This document shows positions 1 through 10,281 of a DNA stretch of 64,000 bases, one piece after another. The stretch is from the NCBI GenBank assembly GCA_026075535.2, contig AP026543.1:2170001-2234000 (forward strand). Direction: 5' to 3'. Each line of letters starts with the position of its first letter. Within the stretch, counting starts at the first letter, position 1. The position numbers and the translations under genes are program-made. Origin of the DNA: Tricholoma matsutake. Taxonomy: Eukaryota > Basidiomycota > Agaricomycetes > Agaricales > Tricholomataceae. The notes under the pieces are model-generated. The model had not been told where the DNA came from and did not search any database. It worked only from the letters and a program-made list of their open reading frames with translations.

Positions 1-17
1 GGGCTTGGGCCTGGATC

Positions 18-1502
18 ATGATGAAATTTACTGCTGGGGTTAGGACAAATGGCCATGCAGAGGCAGAGAACAAGACAAGCAAAACACTTGGCAATGCCAA
101 AAAGATTCTCCTGCAGGTCTTTGATGCTCTCAACCAGTGCATGTTAGACCAGACAGATTATGAATTGATACAAACCCAAGAGGTAAATTGTGTTTTTAAC
201 TTGTGTTGCACTAGCATGCACTAACAAATCCACAACTTGAAGTCGTCCAGAAGGCAGCATAATACACAATTAGAATCATTGTTTCTTTTACCCCTTGCAA
301 CACGTTGGGCCATTTGCACTTCACACCTGCCATCAACAAATGCAGCATAGCCTATTCTATCATACAGAAGTAGTTCAATTACCACCAGGAGTTCAAAAAT
401 GGGCAAGCTATCAGATTCCATTCTCAGCAGTTTCACAAAGTGCTGACAATATTCTTCAAACGACAGGAGGGACATAATTTGGTGACTGATAATATGGATA
501 AGGAGTTCAGTTGGAAGTGTAAGGAAGAGGATGTAAGTAATAATTAACCTTTATATGACTTGAATTAATTGTCTTTGGTAGTGCATAATGAACAGTTTTG
601 AAAATGACAATGCTTATGTCTCAACTCGCTGGCTCTTACAGCTCATCATGGGATGTGGGCTAGTCATCGAGCATCTGCTATGAATTGTGCATACTGCGAC
701 TGAAAAATCACACCATCTTGCTCTCCTACAAGATAAATGATACATCTGTGACTGCTGCATGGGACTTAACCTTGGTCTTCCATGCCATCATTACTTCAGG
801 GCTTGGACAGATGTAAAGGGTCTGCCATTTCATATTGGACTGATTCGACCACAGTGAGTCAATGTTGTCATTATTAATTTCTCGCCAAAGCTGGTACCAA
901 AATCCATCACTAAATATCATGGACATCCCCCCTGTGACTTGAGAGCATGCATTAAGACCAGAGGAGCTGCCGTTTTCAATGGACAGCAGCAATTCCCACC
1001 TTCTGTTGAACCCACTAGATCTGACACATAGCTTCGCATCACCAGCTGCTCAACCTATGAGAACCCTCGGTGTGCATACCATTTATCATGAAGCACAAGC
1101 TGCACTTCACCCCCTTCTCACCAATGTCCAAACTCAAGAACAGCTTGACACACTTGTCGAGCATATTGGTGATATTTGGTCAGTAATAAACCCTGGTATA
1201 ACTTTACAACAGCTCACAAAAAATCTACCACAAGGTGTGCAGAAAATGCCCAACATCACCATGAACATATTCATGATCCTCCAGTAATAAGGAATAAGGA
1301 AAGACCTTGGTCAGCATGCATTACTGGTCCACTTGAAGGTCAGCCATGTGGTGGAGGAGCAAAGGTGACAACAAGTTCGGCACGAGAAGACCATGATGCT
1401 AATGGTGCCATACATTCAGGCCAGGAAAATCACAGGCGTCGATGTGGACTGTGTCATCAAGAAGGGCACAATTGTTCAAATTGTCCATTAACCCAATCTT
1501 AA
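18..1502 (+). pseudogene. MULE-like transposase relic (C-terminal part)
   Basis: This looks like the C-terminal half of a Mutator-like (MULE/FAR1-type) transposase, a DNA cut-and-paste enzyme. The first segment (18-224) has a GVRTNG..E.EN motif like those in MULE transposases. At about 741-854 the plus strand encodes a SWIM zinc finger of the form CxC-x10-CxH, followed by WTDVKGLPFHIGLIRP. At 1440-1490 there is a CCHC zinc knuckle (C-x2-C-x4-H-x4-C). The pieces lie in three different frames and are broken by stops, so the gene is dead; some breaks could be introns, for example a GTAAGT near 531. The DDE catalytic core would lie left of the window edge. No terminal inverted repeat was seen on the right side. 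The family call rests on motif order only. Confidence 0.6.
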
Positions 1503-1950
1503 GTGTTTCTAGAAGGACTCTTTTGGTGATGATTGATGAGATACTTTTTGATGTAAACACGTACTTATCACAAAAACCTAATCCCCAGCCCACCCAAAAT
1601 CTTGATGTTTAGCTATCTGCACCAACCCCCAGTTCCTTCCTCAGCACTCAATATGCCAGTGGTTTGCTGCACTCATCCTGTACTTAACACATTGTTATTC
1701 AATGGAGATCCTGGGTACACAACATGTTCTTGTAAAGTGGCCATGGCATATCTGCTTTCTGGAAGGCTACAGCATAGAGGTAAGGATTCAGGAAGAAGTA
1801 GCCTTTGGCAGTTGAGGACTGAGTGGCCACTGTGAGTGAGAGAAATTCAATGCACAGCCACACCAGTGAAGCTGGCCAACTGCACATCCTGGGGTTCTAA
1901 ATAGACACATAGGGTTTCAGTCAGCACCCTGGGTTTCTCATTAGAATAAG
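1503..1950. other. No recognisable gene
   Basis: Short ORFs here have no recognisable domain. The stretch separates the MULE relic from the truncated 5' end of Ty3 copy A. Confidence 0.5.
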
Positions 1951-2576
1951 CCCTTGAGTCATCCTCTTACCACCAGGCACGTCAATCTGTGGATGATTAT
2001 ATCAATGAGTTTAAGGATTTGGTGGACATGGCAGGATATGGGAGTGGGCTACCAGTGGTGGTGAAGTTCTGACGGGGCCTCAATTGAGAAATTCAGGACC
2101 AGATTGCACAGATGTTGGAAGGGCACCCAGTGGATGATGATATCTATGCTTGGTATGAAGCTGCTTCACTCTGTGATGAGAACCAACTCACAAATGTGGT
2201 GTTTAATGCTGCATTCTGGGCTCCAACTACCACTCCTATGCCCCACACCTTCAATTGAACCCTCCCCCAATGTAATCCCATTCCTGTCTGTCAAACTCCC
2301 ACACCAGCTGTCAATGTTCCAGTACTGATGGATGTCAATGCAGCCCATAGCCACGCATGCAGGTTGAACCTCTGCTACCGCTGTGGGGAGACTGGACATA
2401 TGGCTGGAGCATGCCCCCATCATCAGGATATCCGCATGCTCACACCTGAGGGGCGAGACAAACTCCTTCAGGACCTGTTGGCGCTTGTAGATGTTGAGGA
2501 AGCGAAGGGTCAGGTTACAGAGGAGATCAAATCAGAGGTTGTAGAGGAGCAGGATTTTTCTATTTGCAGCAAGTGA
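1951..2576 (+). pseudogene. gag: Ty3 copy A gag remnant
   Basis: This is the C-terminal part of the Gag structural protein that forms the retrotransposon particle and binds RNA. A CCHC zinc knuckle (CYRCGETGHMAGAC) lies at about 2373-2414. The frame is closed by TGA codons near 2072, 2085 and 2256. At the last of these copy C reads CGA, and at the first two copy C reads CAA, the pattern expected from an ancestral CGA. The reading frame ends at 2576, and pol follows in the -1 frame exactly as in copy C, so that frame relation is a feature of the family and not decay. Confidence 0.8.
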
Positions 2577-5500
2577 ATTGTACACCCTCATTGCCTGTCC
2601 ATAACCACTTTGAAGTTTTGTCAGTTGAATCCCTGGAGAATGAATCTACTGTTCCCCTCTCTGACCCTTCGAAGTTGGCTGAAGATGTACCTGTTTTTCC
2701 TATCTCTCCCTCTGCCTTGTGTCCCAAAATTAAATCATGGGAGTGCAAATTACCACACAAATATATCATTGCATCCACTCCCTCTGCACATTCCTTGAAC
2801 CTGGCAATCAAACTACAGACTACTGACACTGGACAGATACTTGGTGTCTCTGTGCTCCTGGACTCTGGTGCGACTGGCCTCTTCATCGACACCCATCTCG
2901 TGCAACAACATCACCTGAACACTCACTCACTCTCACGTCCAATACCTGTTTATAATGTGGATGGATCCCCAAACAAAGCTGATGCCATCTGAGAGGTTGT
3001 AGACCTGGTCCTCTGCTACAAAGATCACAGTGAGTGTGCCCTTTTTGCTGTCACTCAGTTAGGGAAGCAGAAGGTGATTTTGGGCTATCCATGGCTTTGA
3101 GACCATAACCCAGAGGTCAACTGGCATACTGGGGAGGTCACCATGAGCTGATGCCTATCCAGCTGTTGCACTTGTTTCACGAAAGCCAGACTAGAACACC
3201 ATGGACAAAGGGCCTCAATACGATGCACCAAGAAGTGTCGTGCTGGACCCCTACCGGTGCCAGATGTGAAGTTGGAGGAGGTTCCTGATCTGGTGACAGA
3301 CTCAGATGACGATGTGGAGGAGCCAGAAGAAGTTGAGGAAGGTGATTGGAATTTCTACACTGTGATTTGTCTGTCGCATGAGGTGTGTGCTACATCAAAC
3401 ATATCCCAATGCCTCGCTGAGGCCTTCCACAAAAACAATACTGCTAAATCCTCTACTGATTCCTTACTTCCTCATCTCCATGAGTTTGAGGATGTGTTCT
3501 CCAAGGAATCTTTTGACTCTCTCCCTGTGCACAAGCCATGGGATCACACAATTGAACTCACCCCCGGCACAACCCCTTCCTCCTGCAAGGTCTATCCTCT
3601 CCCCCCCAAGGAGCAGCAACAGCTTGACCAGTTCATCAACAAACACCTAGCCTCTGGACATATTCAACCATTGAAGTCACCCATGGCCTCTCCCTTTTTC
3701 TTTGTCAAGAAGAAGGATGGCTCACTTTGACCAGTTCAAGACTATAGAAGGCTCAATGACATTATGGTCAAAAATTGCTACCCATTACCTCTCATCTCCA
3801 AACTTGTGAATCAACTCCATGGAGCCCAATACTTCACCAAGCTTGATGTCCATTGAGGTTACAATGATGTGAGGATAAAGGAGGGAGATGAGTGGAAGGC
3901 AGCCTTTCATACCAACCATGGTATTTTTGAACCGCTCATCATGTTCTTTGGCCTTACTAATAGTTCTGCCACCTTCCAGACCATGATGAACAACATCTTC
4001 CATGACCTCATCCTCAAAGGCATCGTTTGTATCCATCTCGATGACATCCTCATCTTCACTTGCACGGTTGAAGAGCATCATTGCATTATGCACCTCATCC
4101 TGGAATTACTTCAACAGTACAAACTCTACCTTTGTCAGGATAAGTGCGAGTTTGAGAAGACCAAGATTGAGTACCTTGGCCTGATTATCTTGGAGGGTCA
4201 GGTGGAGATGGATCCTGTCAAGGTGAATGGGGTCACAGCTTGGCCAACACCCATGAACAAGAAAGAGGTGCAGTCTTTCCTGGGCTTCATCAATTCTATT
4301 GGCGTTTTATCAAGGATTTCTCACATCATGCACGACCACTGTTCGACTTGACAGGCAAGGAGGCATGGAGGTGGGGCAATGCACAACAGGAGGCATTTGA
4401 AAAGCTTAAGGAGATGGTCACTTCCACTCCCATTCTTACCTTTGCTGACGACTTGCACCCTTTTTGTGTAGAGGCTGACAGTTCTGACTTTGTGACAGGC
4501 ACCATGTTGTCTCAGCAGTCTCCGGAGGACCAGAAGTGGCATCCTGTTGTGTTCTATTCCAAAAGCCTTAGTGCTGTGGAGCAAAACTATGAGATCCATG
4601 ACAAGGAGATGTGGGCAATAATGTGTGTGCTCAAGGAGTGGCAACACTTCCTCGAGGGTGCCCAACACAAGGTGGAAATTTGGATGGATCACAAGAATCT
4701 TGAGTACTTTATGATGGCCAAGAAATTGAACTGTTGTCAAGCTTGTTGGTCCCTGTATCTATCCAGGTTTGACTTCTCCTTGCACCACCAGCTGGGTTGC
4801 AGCATGGGGAAGACTGATGCCCTCTCCCAATGCATGGACCATGGGGATGGCGGTGACGACAATCAAGACATTGTGTTATTGCAGCCAGACCTGTTTACTA
4901 TCTGGGGATTGGAAGGCATCGCACCCCAGGGCGAGGAGTGGGACATCCTACACAATATTTGTTGTGCAAACCATAGCAGTTTACATGAGGATGTCATGGC
5001 CTGAGCTGTTAAAAAGCTGAGGAAGGGATCCATCCTCTCCTTGCATGCGGCAGAGTGGGCTGAAAAGGAGGACTTGTTGTATTTCAGGGATCACATCTAC
5101 GTCCCCAACAACCCAGACCTTCATCAATGCATTATATCCCAACATCATGACTCACAGATTGCCGGTCATCCTGGATGCTGGAAAACCTTGGAGCTCACCT
5201 CATGGAATTATTGGTGGCCACAGATGTCACAGCTCATTGTTCAGTATTGCCATACTTGTGACCTTTGCTTACGCACCAAGATTCCTCGTTGCAAAGCCAT
5301 TGGTGAGCTACACTCTCTCCCTGTTCCAGAAAGTCATTGGGATGTTGTCAGTGTCGACTTTGTGGTGGAGTTGCCAGAGTCAAATGGGTTTGATGTGGTG
5401 ATGTGCACAGTTGATTCCACAGGAAAATGTGCTCACTTCATTCCCACTCACACCTAGGGAACTGCACAGGTTTTACCCGTGGGTTTCCCACGCTCTTATT

Positions 5501-6690
5501 TCCTAATTTATTCAATGAGTTTTGCATGAAAAACATGAAAAAAATATTTTCTGGAAGCTTTTTGTTGGCTCTTTGTGATCTAACACATAAAATAATATTT
5601 GGGTGACATCTGTCATGTGACAAGGTTGAAAATAAATTATTTTGTCCCTTGTATCACAAGCATCCATTGAATAGCTATCAGAAAATCATTTTTTCATGAG
5701 TTTTCATGCAAAACTCATTGAATAAATTAGGAAATAAAACCGTGGGAAACCCGCAGGTAAAACCCGTGCAGTTCCCTACTCACACCACTGTCAGTGCCCT
5801 GGGTGCTGCCCAACTCTATCTCCACCATGTGTGGAAATTACATGGACTCCCTGGTGCTTTCCTTTCTGACCATGGCCCTCAGTTTGTGGCAGAGTTTACT
5901 CGTGAGCTGTACCGACTTCTGGGGATCAAACTCCTCGCTTCGACTGCTTATCACCTGCAAACTGATGGCTAGACTGAATGAGTCAACCAGAAACTGGAGC
6001 AGTACATCCATGGCGTCATCAATGAGCGCCAGGACAATTGGGACAATCTCCTCCCCTTGGCCGAGTTTGGATACAACAACCACGTCCATGCTTCCACTCA
6101 ACAAACCCCTTTCTTCTTAGACACTGGACAGCATCCACACATGGGATTCGAACCTCACCAAGCCCCCTCGCACATTGAGACAGTGAATGAGTTCACGGAA
6201 TGCATGAGGGACAATTTGGAGGAGGTGAAGGTGAAGGATGACATGGCATGCTTTTACAATCAACACCATTCTCCAACACTGCAGTACAAGGTTGGTGATT
6301 GAGTTTATCTTGACTCCAGTGACATCTCCACCACACTTCCTTCCAAGAAACTCGCCCATCACTTCCTGGGACCTTTTCCCATTGTCAAGTGTGTTGGAAT
6401 GCATGCCTTTCATTTGCACCTCCCAGCCTCCATGTCGTGAAACTCCTTCCAGCTCCCCCAGATCCTTTCCCAGGACACCATTCACATCCACCACTGCCAC
6501 CTACAGTGATTGAGAGAGAACCCCAGTACAAAGTCGAGTCAATCTTGGACAGCCAGTTGCATCAAGGGAAGCTCCAGTATTTGGTACACTGGAAGGGTTA
6601 TGGGTACGAGGAGAACTCATGGGTCAAGGAGTCCGATGTGAATGCCCCTTGGTTAGTCAAGGAATTCCACCAATGGCACACTGCTGCATC
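2564..6690 (+). pseudogene. pol: Ty3 copy A pol remnant (PR-RT-RH-IN-chromodomain)
   Basis: The polyprotein is broken by stops and frameshifts. The protease keeps LLDSGATGLFID (about 2858-2893). The RT keeps both active-site motifs, KLDVH (Asp codon 3845-3847) and HLDDILIF near 4036-4060. RNase H runs from about 4460 to 4850. The integrase has its HHCC finger near 5138-5278 (CDLCLRTK) and a core that resumes after the MITE at 5779. A chromodomain (VESILDS...[15 protein letters not shown]) lies at about 6517-6690. Such chromodomains are known to steer integration to chromatin marks. A 1-bp deletion near 4294 shifts frame between RT and RNase H. Stops at 2990, 3149, 3728 and 5979 are CGA in copy C. 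Confidence 0.88.
5455..5778. mobile_element. hAT-type MITE, 324 bp, in Ty3 integrase
   Basis: The insertion is bounded by TAGGGAACTGCAC and its reverse complement. The imperfect terminal inverted repeats extend about 85 bp inward. It is flanked by a perfect 8-bp target duplication CTCACACC at 5447-5454 and 5779-5786, and removing it restores the integrase sequence seen uninterrupted in copy C around 30610. The 8-bp duplication and TIRs starting TAGGG fit the hAT superfamily. The centre is AT-rich and codes for nothing, so it must have been mobilised in trans. Confidence 0.9.
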
Positions 6691-6708
6691 ACATCACATT
6701 TGGGGTGA

Positions 6709-7064
6709 TGTAAGAGGACTAGAGGGTGCCCCATGTGTTTCTCCTATTTTTTATGTTCATCCTATATTTTTCCTCACCTCGTTTCCTTCTATTCTTCATT
6801 TTCTATGATTTTTATATATTTTATTACTAATTTCCCTTTCTATCACATTTGTGCATGTTGACAGTTTTATATTTAGAGACAGAGTACCATTTTGACATCT
6901 ACCCCTTGGTACAATGTCATTCAGTGGTCTTGATCAGCCTATCTCCACCTTTTCTATTTTTAGATTATTTTTTGCAGTCTTCACATATACTGGGCACTGG
7001 CAAAGGGGTCCTTAGAGTTTTCTCTTTGGATTTCCCTTTGCTAGAGGCTGAGGTTGCCCTTATA
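6709..7064 (+). repeat. 3' LTR of Ty3 copy A
   Basis: This 356-bp LTR begins TGTAAGAGG and ends CCCTTATA, and aligns along its length with the two 366-bp LTRs at 26083 and 31642 but is clearly more diverged. Like them it ends in TA and not the usual CA. Confidence 0.9.
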
Positions 7065-7451
7065 ACATGAGGTTGGAGATGGAGATAGTGAAAGCTCATT
7101 TGTACTCAGACTAATGAACAAAGGCGCTGGGATATTTATTAGCTATGGTTTTCTGTAGTCATCCTCTCAGCTCACCCCCCATTCAACAATGATGGAATCC
7201 AAGGAGATGATCTCAGTTGTAAAACCTGTGTTTCCAATTACCCAGATTCCATCTAGTCGCTCCCACTCCCAGAACCATTAGTATGTTTACTCTTAGATCA
7301 GGATCTGTATCATTCTAGCATACCGCAAGGAATCAGATGTTCAATCAGTAGCAAAACAAATGTACCACAATCAGGCTGTGCTCTGCAAACTGCAGCATAA
7401 GATATTTAAATACACATACTGGTGACATAAAAGATCATAGAAGTTGAAATG
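7065..7451. other. No recognisable gene
   Basis: I see no coding signal between the Ty3 copy A LTR and the orphan gene on the minus strand. Confidence 0.5.
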
Positions 7452-9487
7452 CTATACCGCAAAACTGACCTTTTTCCCCTTTCCCTTTCCTGTTCCTGTT
7501 CCCATTCCTGCTTCTGTTCCTGCTTCTGTTCCTGCTCCTGCTCCTGTTCCTGCTCCTGCTTCTGTTCCCGCTCCTGCTTCTGTTCCCGCTCCTGCTTCTG
7601 TTCCCGCTCCTGCTTCTGTTCCCACTCCTGCTTCTGTTCCCGCTCCTGCTTCTGTTCCCACTCCTGCTCCTGCTCCTACTCCCGCTCCCACTCCCCTTCC
7701 CCTTCCCTTTCCCTTTCCCCTTCCCACTCCTGTTCCCACTCCTGTTCCCTTTCCCCTTCCTGCTCCTGTTCCCACTCCCCTTCCCTTTCCCCTTCCCCTT
7801 CCCCTTCCCCTTCCCCTTCCCTTTCCTGCTCCTGCTCCTGCTCCTGCTCTCTTCTTGCTCGCCACCTTGCTTCCTTCATGATGTAGCCCTGCTTCTGCTG
7901 GGGCAAGTTCTGGCTCCACCGCTGTTCCTGGAGGCAGTAAGGTAGGGTTGGGTTCTACAACTGTTGCGATCATGGGTGCTAAGGTAGGTTCAAAACCAAA
8001 TAGGTAGCTAAAACCCTTCACTTACTGTTCTCTTCATCATCAAGTGCCAATGCCTCCATCCCCCAATTGATTTCACTTTCACCACTGTCTGAAGCATTGT
8101 CCTCCATCTGATTACCCTTCCCTTTATCAGTCTGTCCACTAAAGACTATCTTCTGACACATATCCATGATCCGCTGAAATTCAGCTGTCTTGTGTACTGC
8201 ATGGAATTGGACACGAAGAAAATCGTAATACTCTTCATAGTTTCTTCCAGTCTGGGAGCCCTCAGAGCAGAAGTCAGGATCCCCAGATATGATAAACATG
8301 GCCTTGACAATTACAACCATTCAGTAACAACCAGATCGAGAACATATAAAACTAGACATACCAATACTGAAAACAAAGGAACAGCATAAAATGGAAGCTT
8401 CTCCAATGATGTGATGCCCCATTGCTTCCCATATGTGGCAGGCCCCCCATGCTTCCCTGTCAAATCCAATGAGGCTAGGCCAAATAATACAGCTCTCATA
8501 AACTAAAAAAATTATTGATGAGAAACAGGATACTATTTGGCTCCCTTTACTTACTAAAAACACTTCTGGTGATTGAAATATTTTAGTTTCATATCCTTTG
8601 ATGCCTCTTCATCGAACAGATGGAGGGTAGATAAGAGGTGGGAGCTTCGAATTGCGAAGCTTTATTGAAGAGTGCTTTGAATTTCTAGCAAAGTTGAGGA
8701 GCATCGTTAATTGAGGAACAGTATCGCGTTGAAATGACGGTTTAAAAATATTTGGAGAGAGTTTGAAAATCTGGGGTGCCGCCTTCCACATCCTATCGAT
8801 GAGTGCACTTCGAAATGATTTTGATGCTAACCGGAACTGTGCAATTTTAGACAATGAGAGAGAAGAAGACAGAAATAATACATGCCTCAGCATCAAATTC
8901 AGAGGACTGACGGACTAGTGGATGAAGTTCCACAGGCAGAAAGTCATAGAGCTCAGCGAGCCACCCTTCTCTCTGTGCCATAAGGTCATTGGTGCAGAAT
9001 CGTTTTTCTGGGAGCAGCCACTCAGAAGAAGGCTTTGGACCAAAAAATAGGTTTGGGTCATTGTACATGTGTGAAAATGGTTTGTAAAAGCAGGTCCATA
9101 TCTTGGTGGATGTTTTGATTCTTTCCATCGCTGTATCGTGCATTGTACATGTTGTTGTGGTGGTGGTAGAAAGAGTGTTTAGCTGTTCCTTGAGTTCAAT
9201 GATCTCCTGTTTGAGCACCTTGTTTTCAATATTCAGTGCTTTGCAAATTGCTCATGACTGTTGCAGCTCATGTTGAGTTGCTAGCAGGGCCTATACATAT
9301 TTAGATATAAGTTGTCTCGAATATACCTAAAGCTGACCTTTTCATATGCCTTGCCTCTGGAAGTGTGTTGGAGTCTTGAATCAAACTCATCTGATGTGTG
9401 GCCTTCAGATTCAGAGTCAAAGACAATAGCATGATGGTTGGTAGGGCGCATTGCAAGACTATAGCTTGTGTGGGTCAAGGACGTCAA
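7452..9487 (-). pseudogene. Orphan-family gene with repetitive C-terminal tail, two stops
   Basis: A consistent six-exon model can be read: 9338-9487, 8886-9290, 8555-8836, 8362-8502, 8026-8302 and 7452-7960. The introns are 47, 49, 52, 59 and 65 bp. Donors are GTCAGC, GC-type GCATGT, GTAAGT, GTATGT and GTAAGT, and reading phase is kept across all junctions. The N terminus has a coiled coil (ENKVLKQEIIELKEQL). The middle (RAVLFGLASLDLTGK, YGKQWGITS) resembles a multicopy Agaricomycete family of unknown function that I cannot tie to a named Pfam entry. The last exon encodes a Gly/Ala/Arg/Glu tail made from a minisatellite. In-frame TGA codons at 9252-9254 and 8609-8611 suggest a pseudogene; both could be decayed CGA codons. 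No function is assigned. Confidence 0.55.
7471..7855. repeat. C/T-rich minisatellite, 6- and 18-bp units
   Basis: The plus strand is pure C/T/G repeats of CCTGCT-type hexamers, with about six copies of an 18-bp unit (CCCGCTCCTGCTTCTGTT and variants) near 7565-7660, followed by CCCCTT repeats. On the minus strand the 18-bp unit keeps the orphan gene's frame open and encodes GTEAGA-type repeats, then GKGRG-type repeats. Period divisible by three is consistent with selection for frame, or with chance. Confidence 0.9.
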
Positions 9488-10281
9488 ACAAATTTACTGA
9501 TCAATGACTTACTTAGTCGGTTATATGTGTGTTGCTTGTCGCTTGTCGTAGCCTGAGAATGGTTAACAGTGTGAAGAACATGTTTTACTGGAATCTACTA
9601 TCAGCTGTCAGTGACAAGTGAAGGAGCTTATCATGATCATCTGATTGTGAAAGATGGCAGACTACTATCAATAGTTAATAAATTAAACATGAAAAATGGA
9701 TAGAAAACACACTGGTTCAAAGAGGCTCAGGGCCTCGTGCACAGAGTTCATGAATAGATGTGCACAAAACTGCACTTATCACGATTATCCAATCTAAAGA
9801 TATCAAGATGATCCATGTACCTTTCAAGTTGCAAGGGCTTATGCAATCTTGAAGATGAAAACCTTGTTGCAGGATAGGCATTTGCAGAACAGACAGACTT
9901 TAATTTGCGAGGTATTATGCGGTCTTAATGAAACAGCCTGTCACATCGGACAAGTGTTTGGGAAACATTCAACGTTGTGCCCCGAGATATGAATGCAGGG
10001 TCATGTTGTCGTGAAACTACAGCCTTTTAATGTCATACCACTTTGATACTTTAATGTATTGACTGGTCTGCTTAGGATAATATTGTCAGTATGGGCTCTG
10101 GAGAAAAATAATAGAATTACTTGCCTTGACCACATGCACATGCACATATTATCAAGATTCAGAGCCAACTCCACATTATATTACATAGTTGACACTCAAG
10201 CTTTGACTGACATGGTATCATTGTATGAGCAGAGATATTTACAAGTCCGAAATAGTACCTCACAAAGTACGAACTAGACAG
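9488..10281. other. No recognisable gene
   Basis: About 800 bp with only short, unsupported ORFs between two minus-strand orphan genes. Confidence 0.5.

Larger units (their letters stand above)
1951..7064 (+). mobile_element. Ty3/Gypsy chromovirus copy A, 5' truncated
   Basis: Homology to the full-length Ty3 element at 26083-32007 starts near 1951 inside gag and runs to the end of a 3' LTR at 7064. The 5' LTR, the primer site and the gag N terminus are missing. Domain order is gag with CCHC, protease, reverse transcriptase, RNase H, integrase and chromodomain, which defines a chromovirus. It is the most decayed of the three Ty3 copies: many in-frame stops, a 1-bp deletion near 4294, a roughly 60-bp deletion before the 3' LTR and a 324-bp MITE in the integrase. 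Where copy C keeps CGA arginine codons, copy A often has TGA. Confidence 0.9.

Noticed and set aside
7444..7886. Two 145-codon plus-strand ORFs (Pro/Val-rich and Cys/Ser-rich)
   Set aside because: They are alternative-frame readings of the C/T minisatellite. The minus-strand frame connects by a good intron to the orphan gene.
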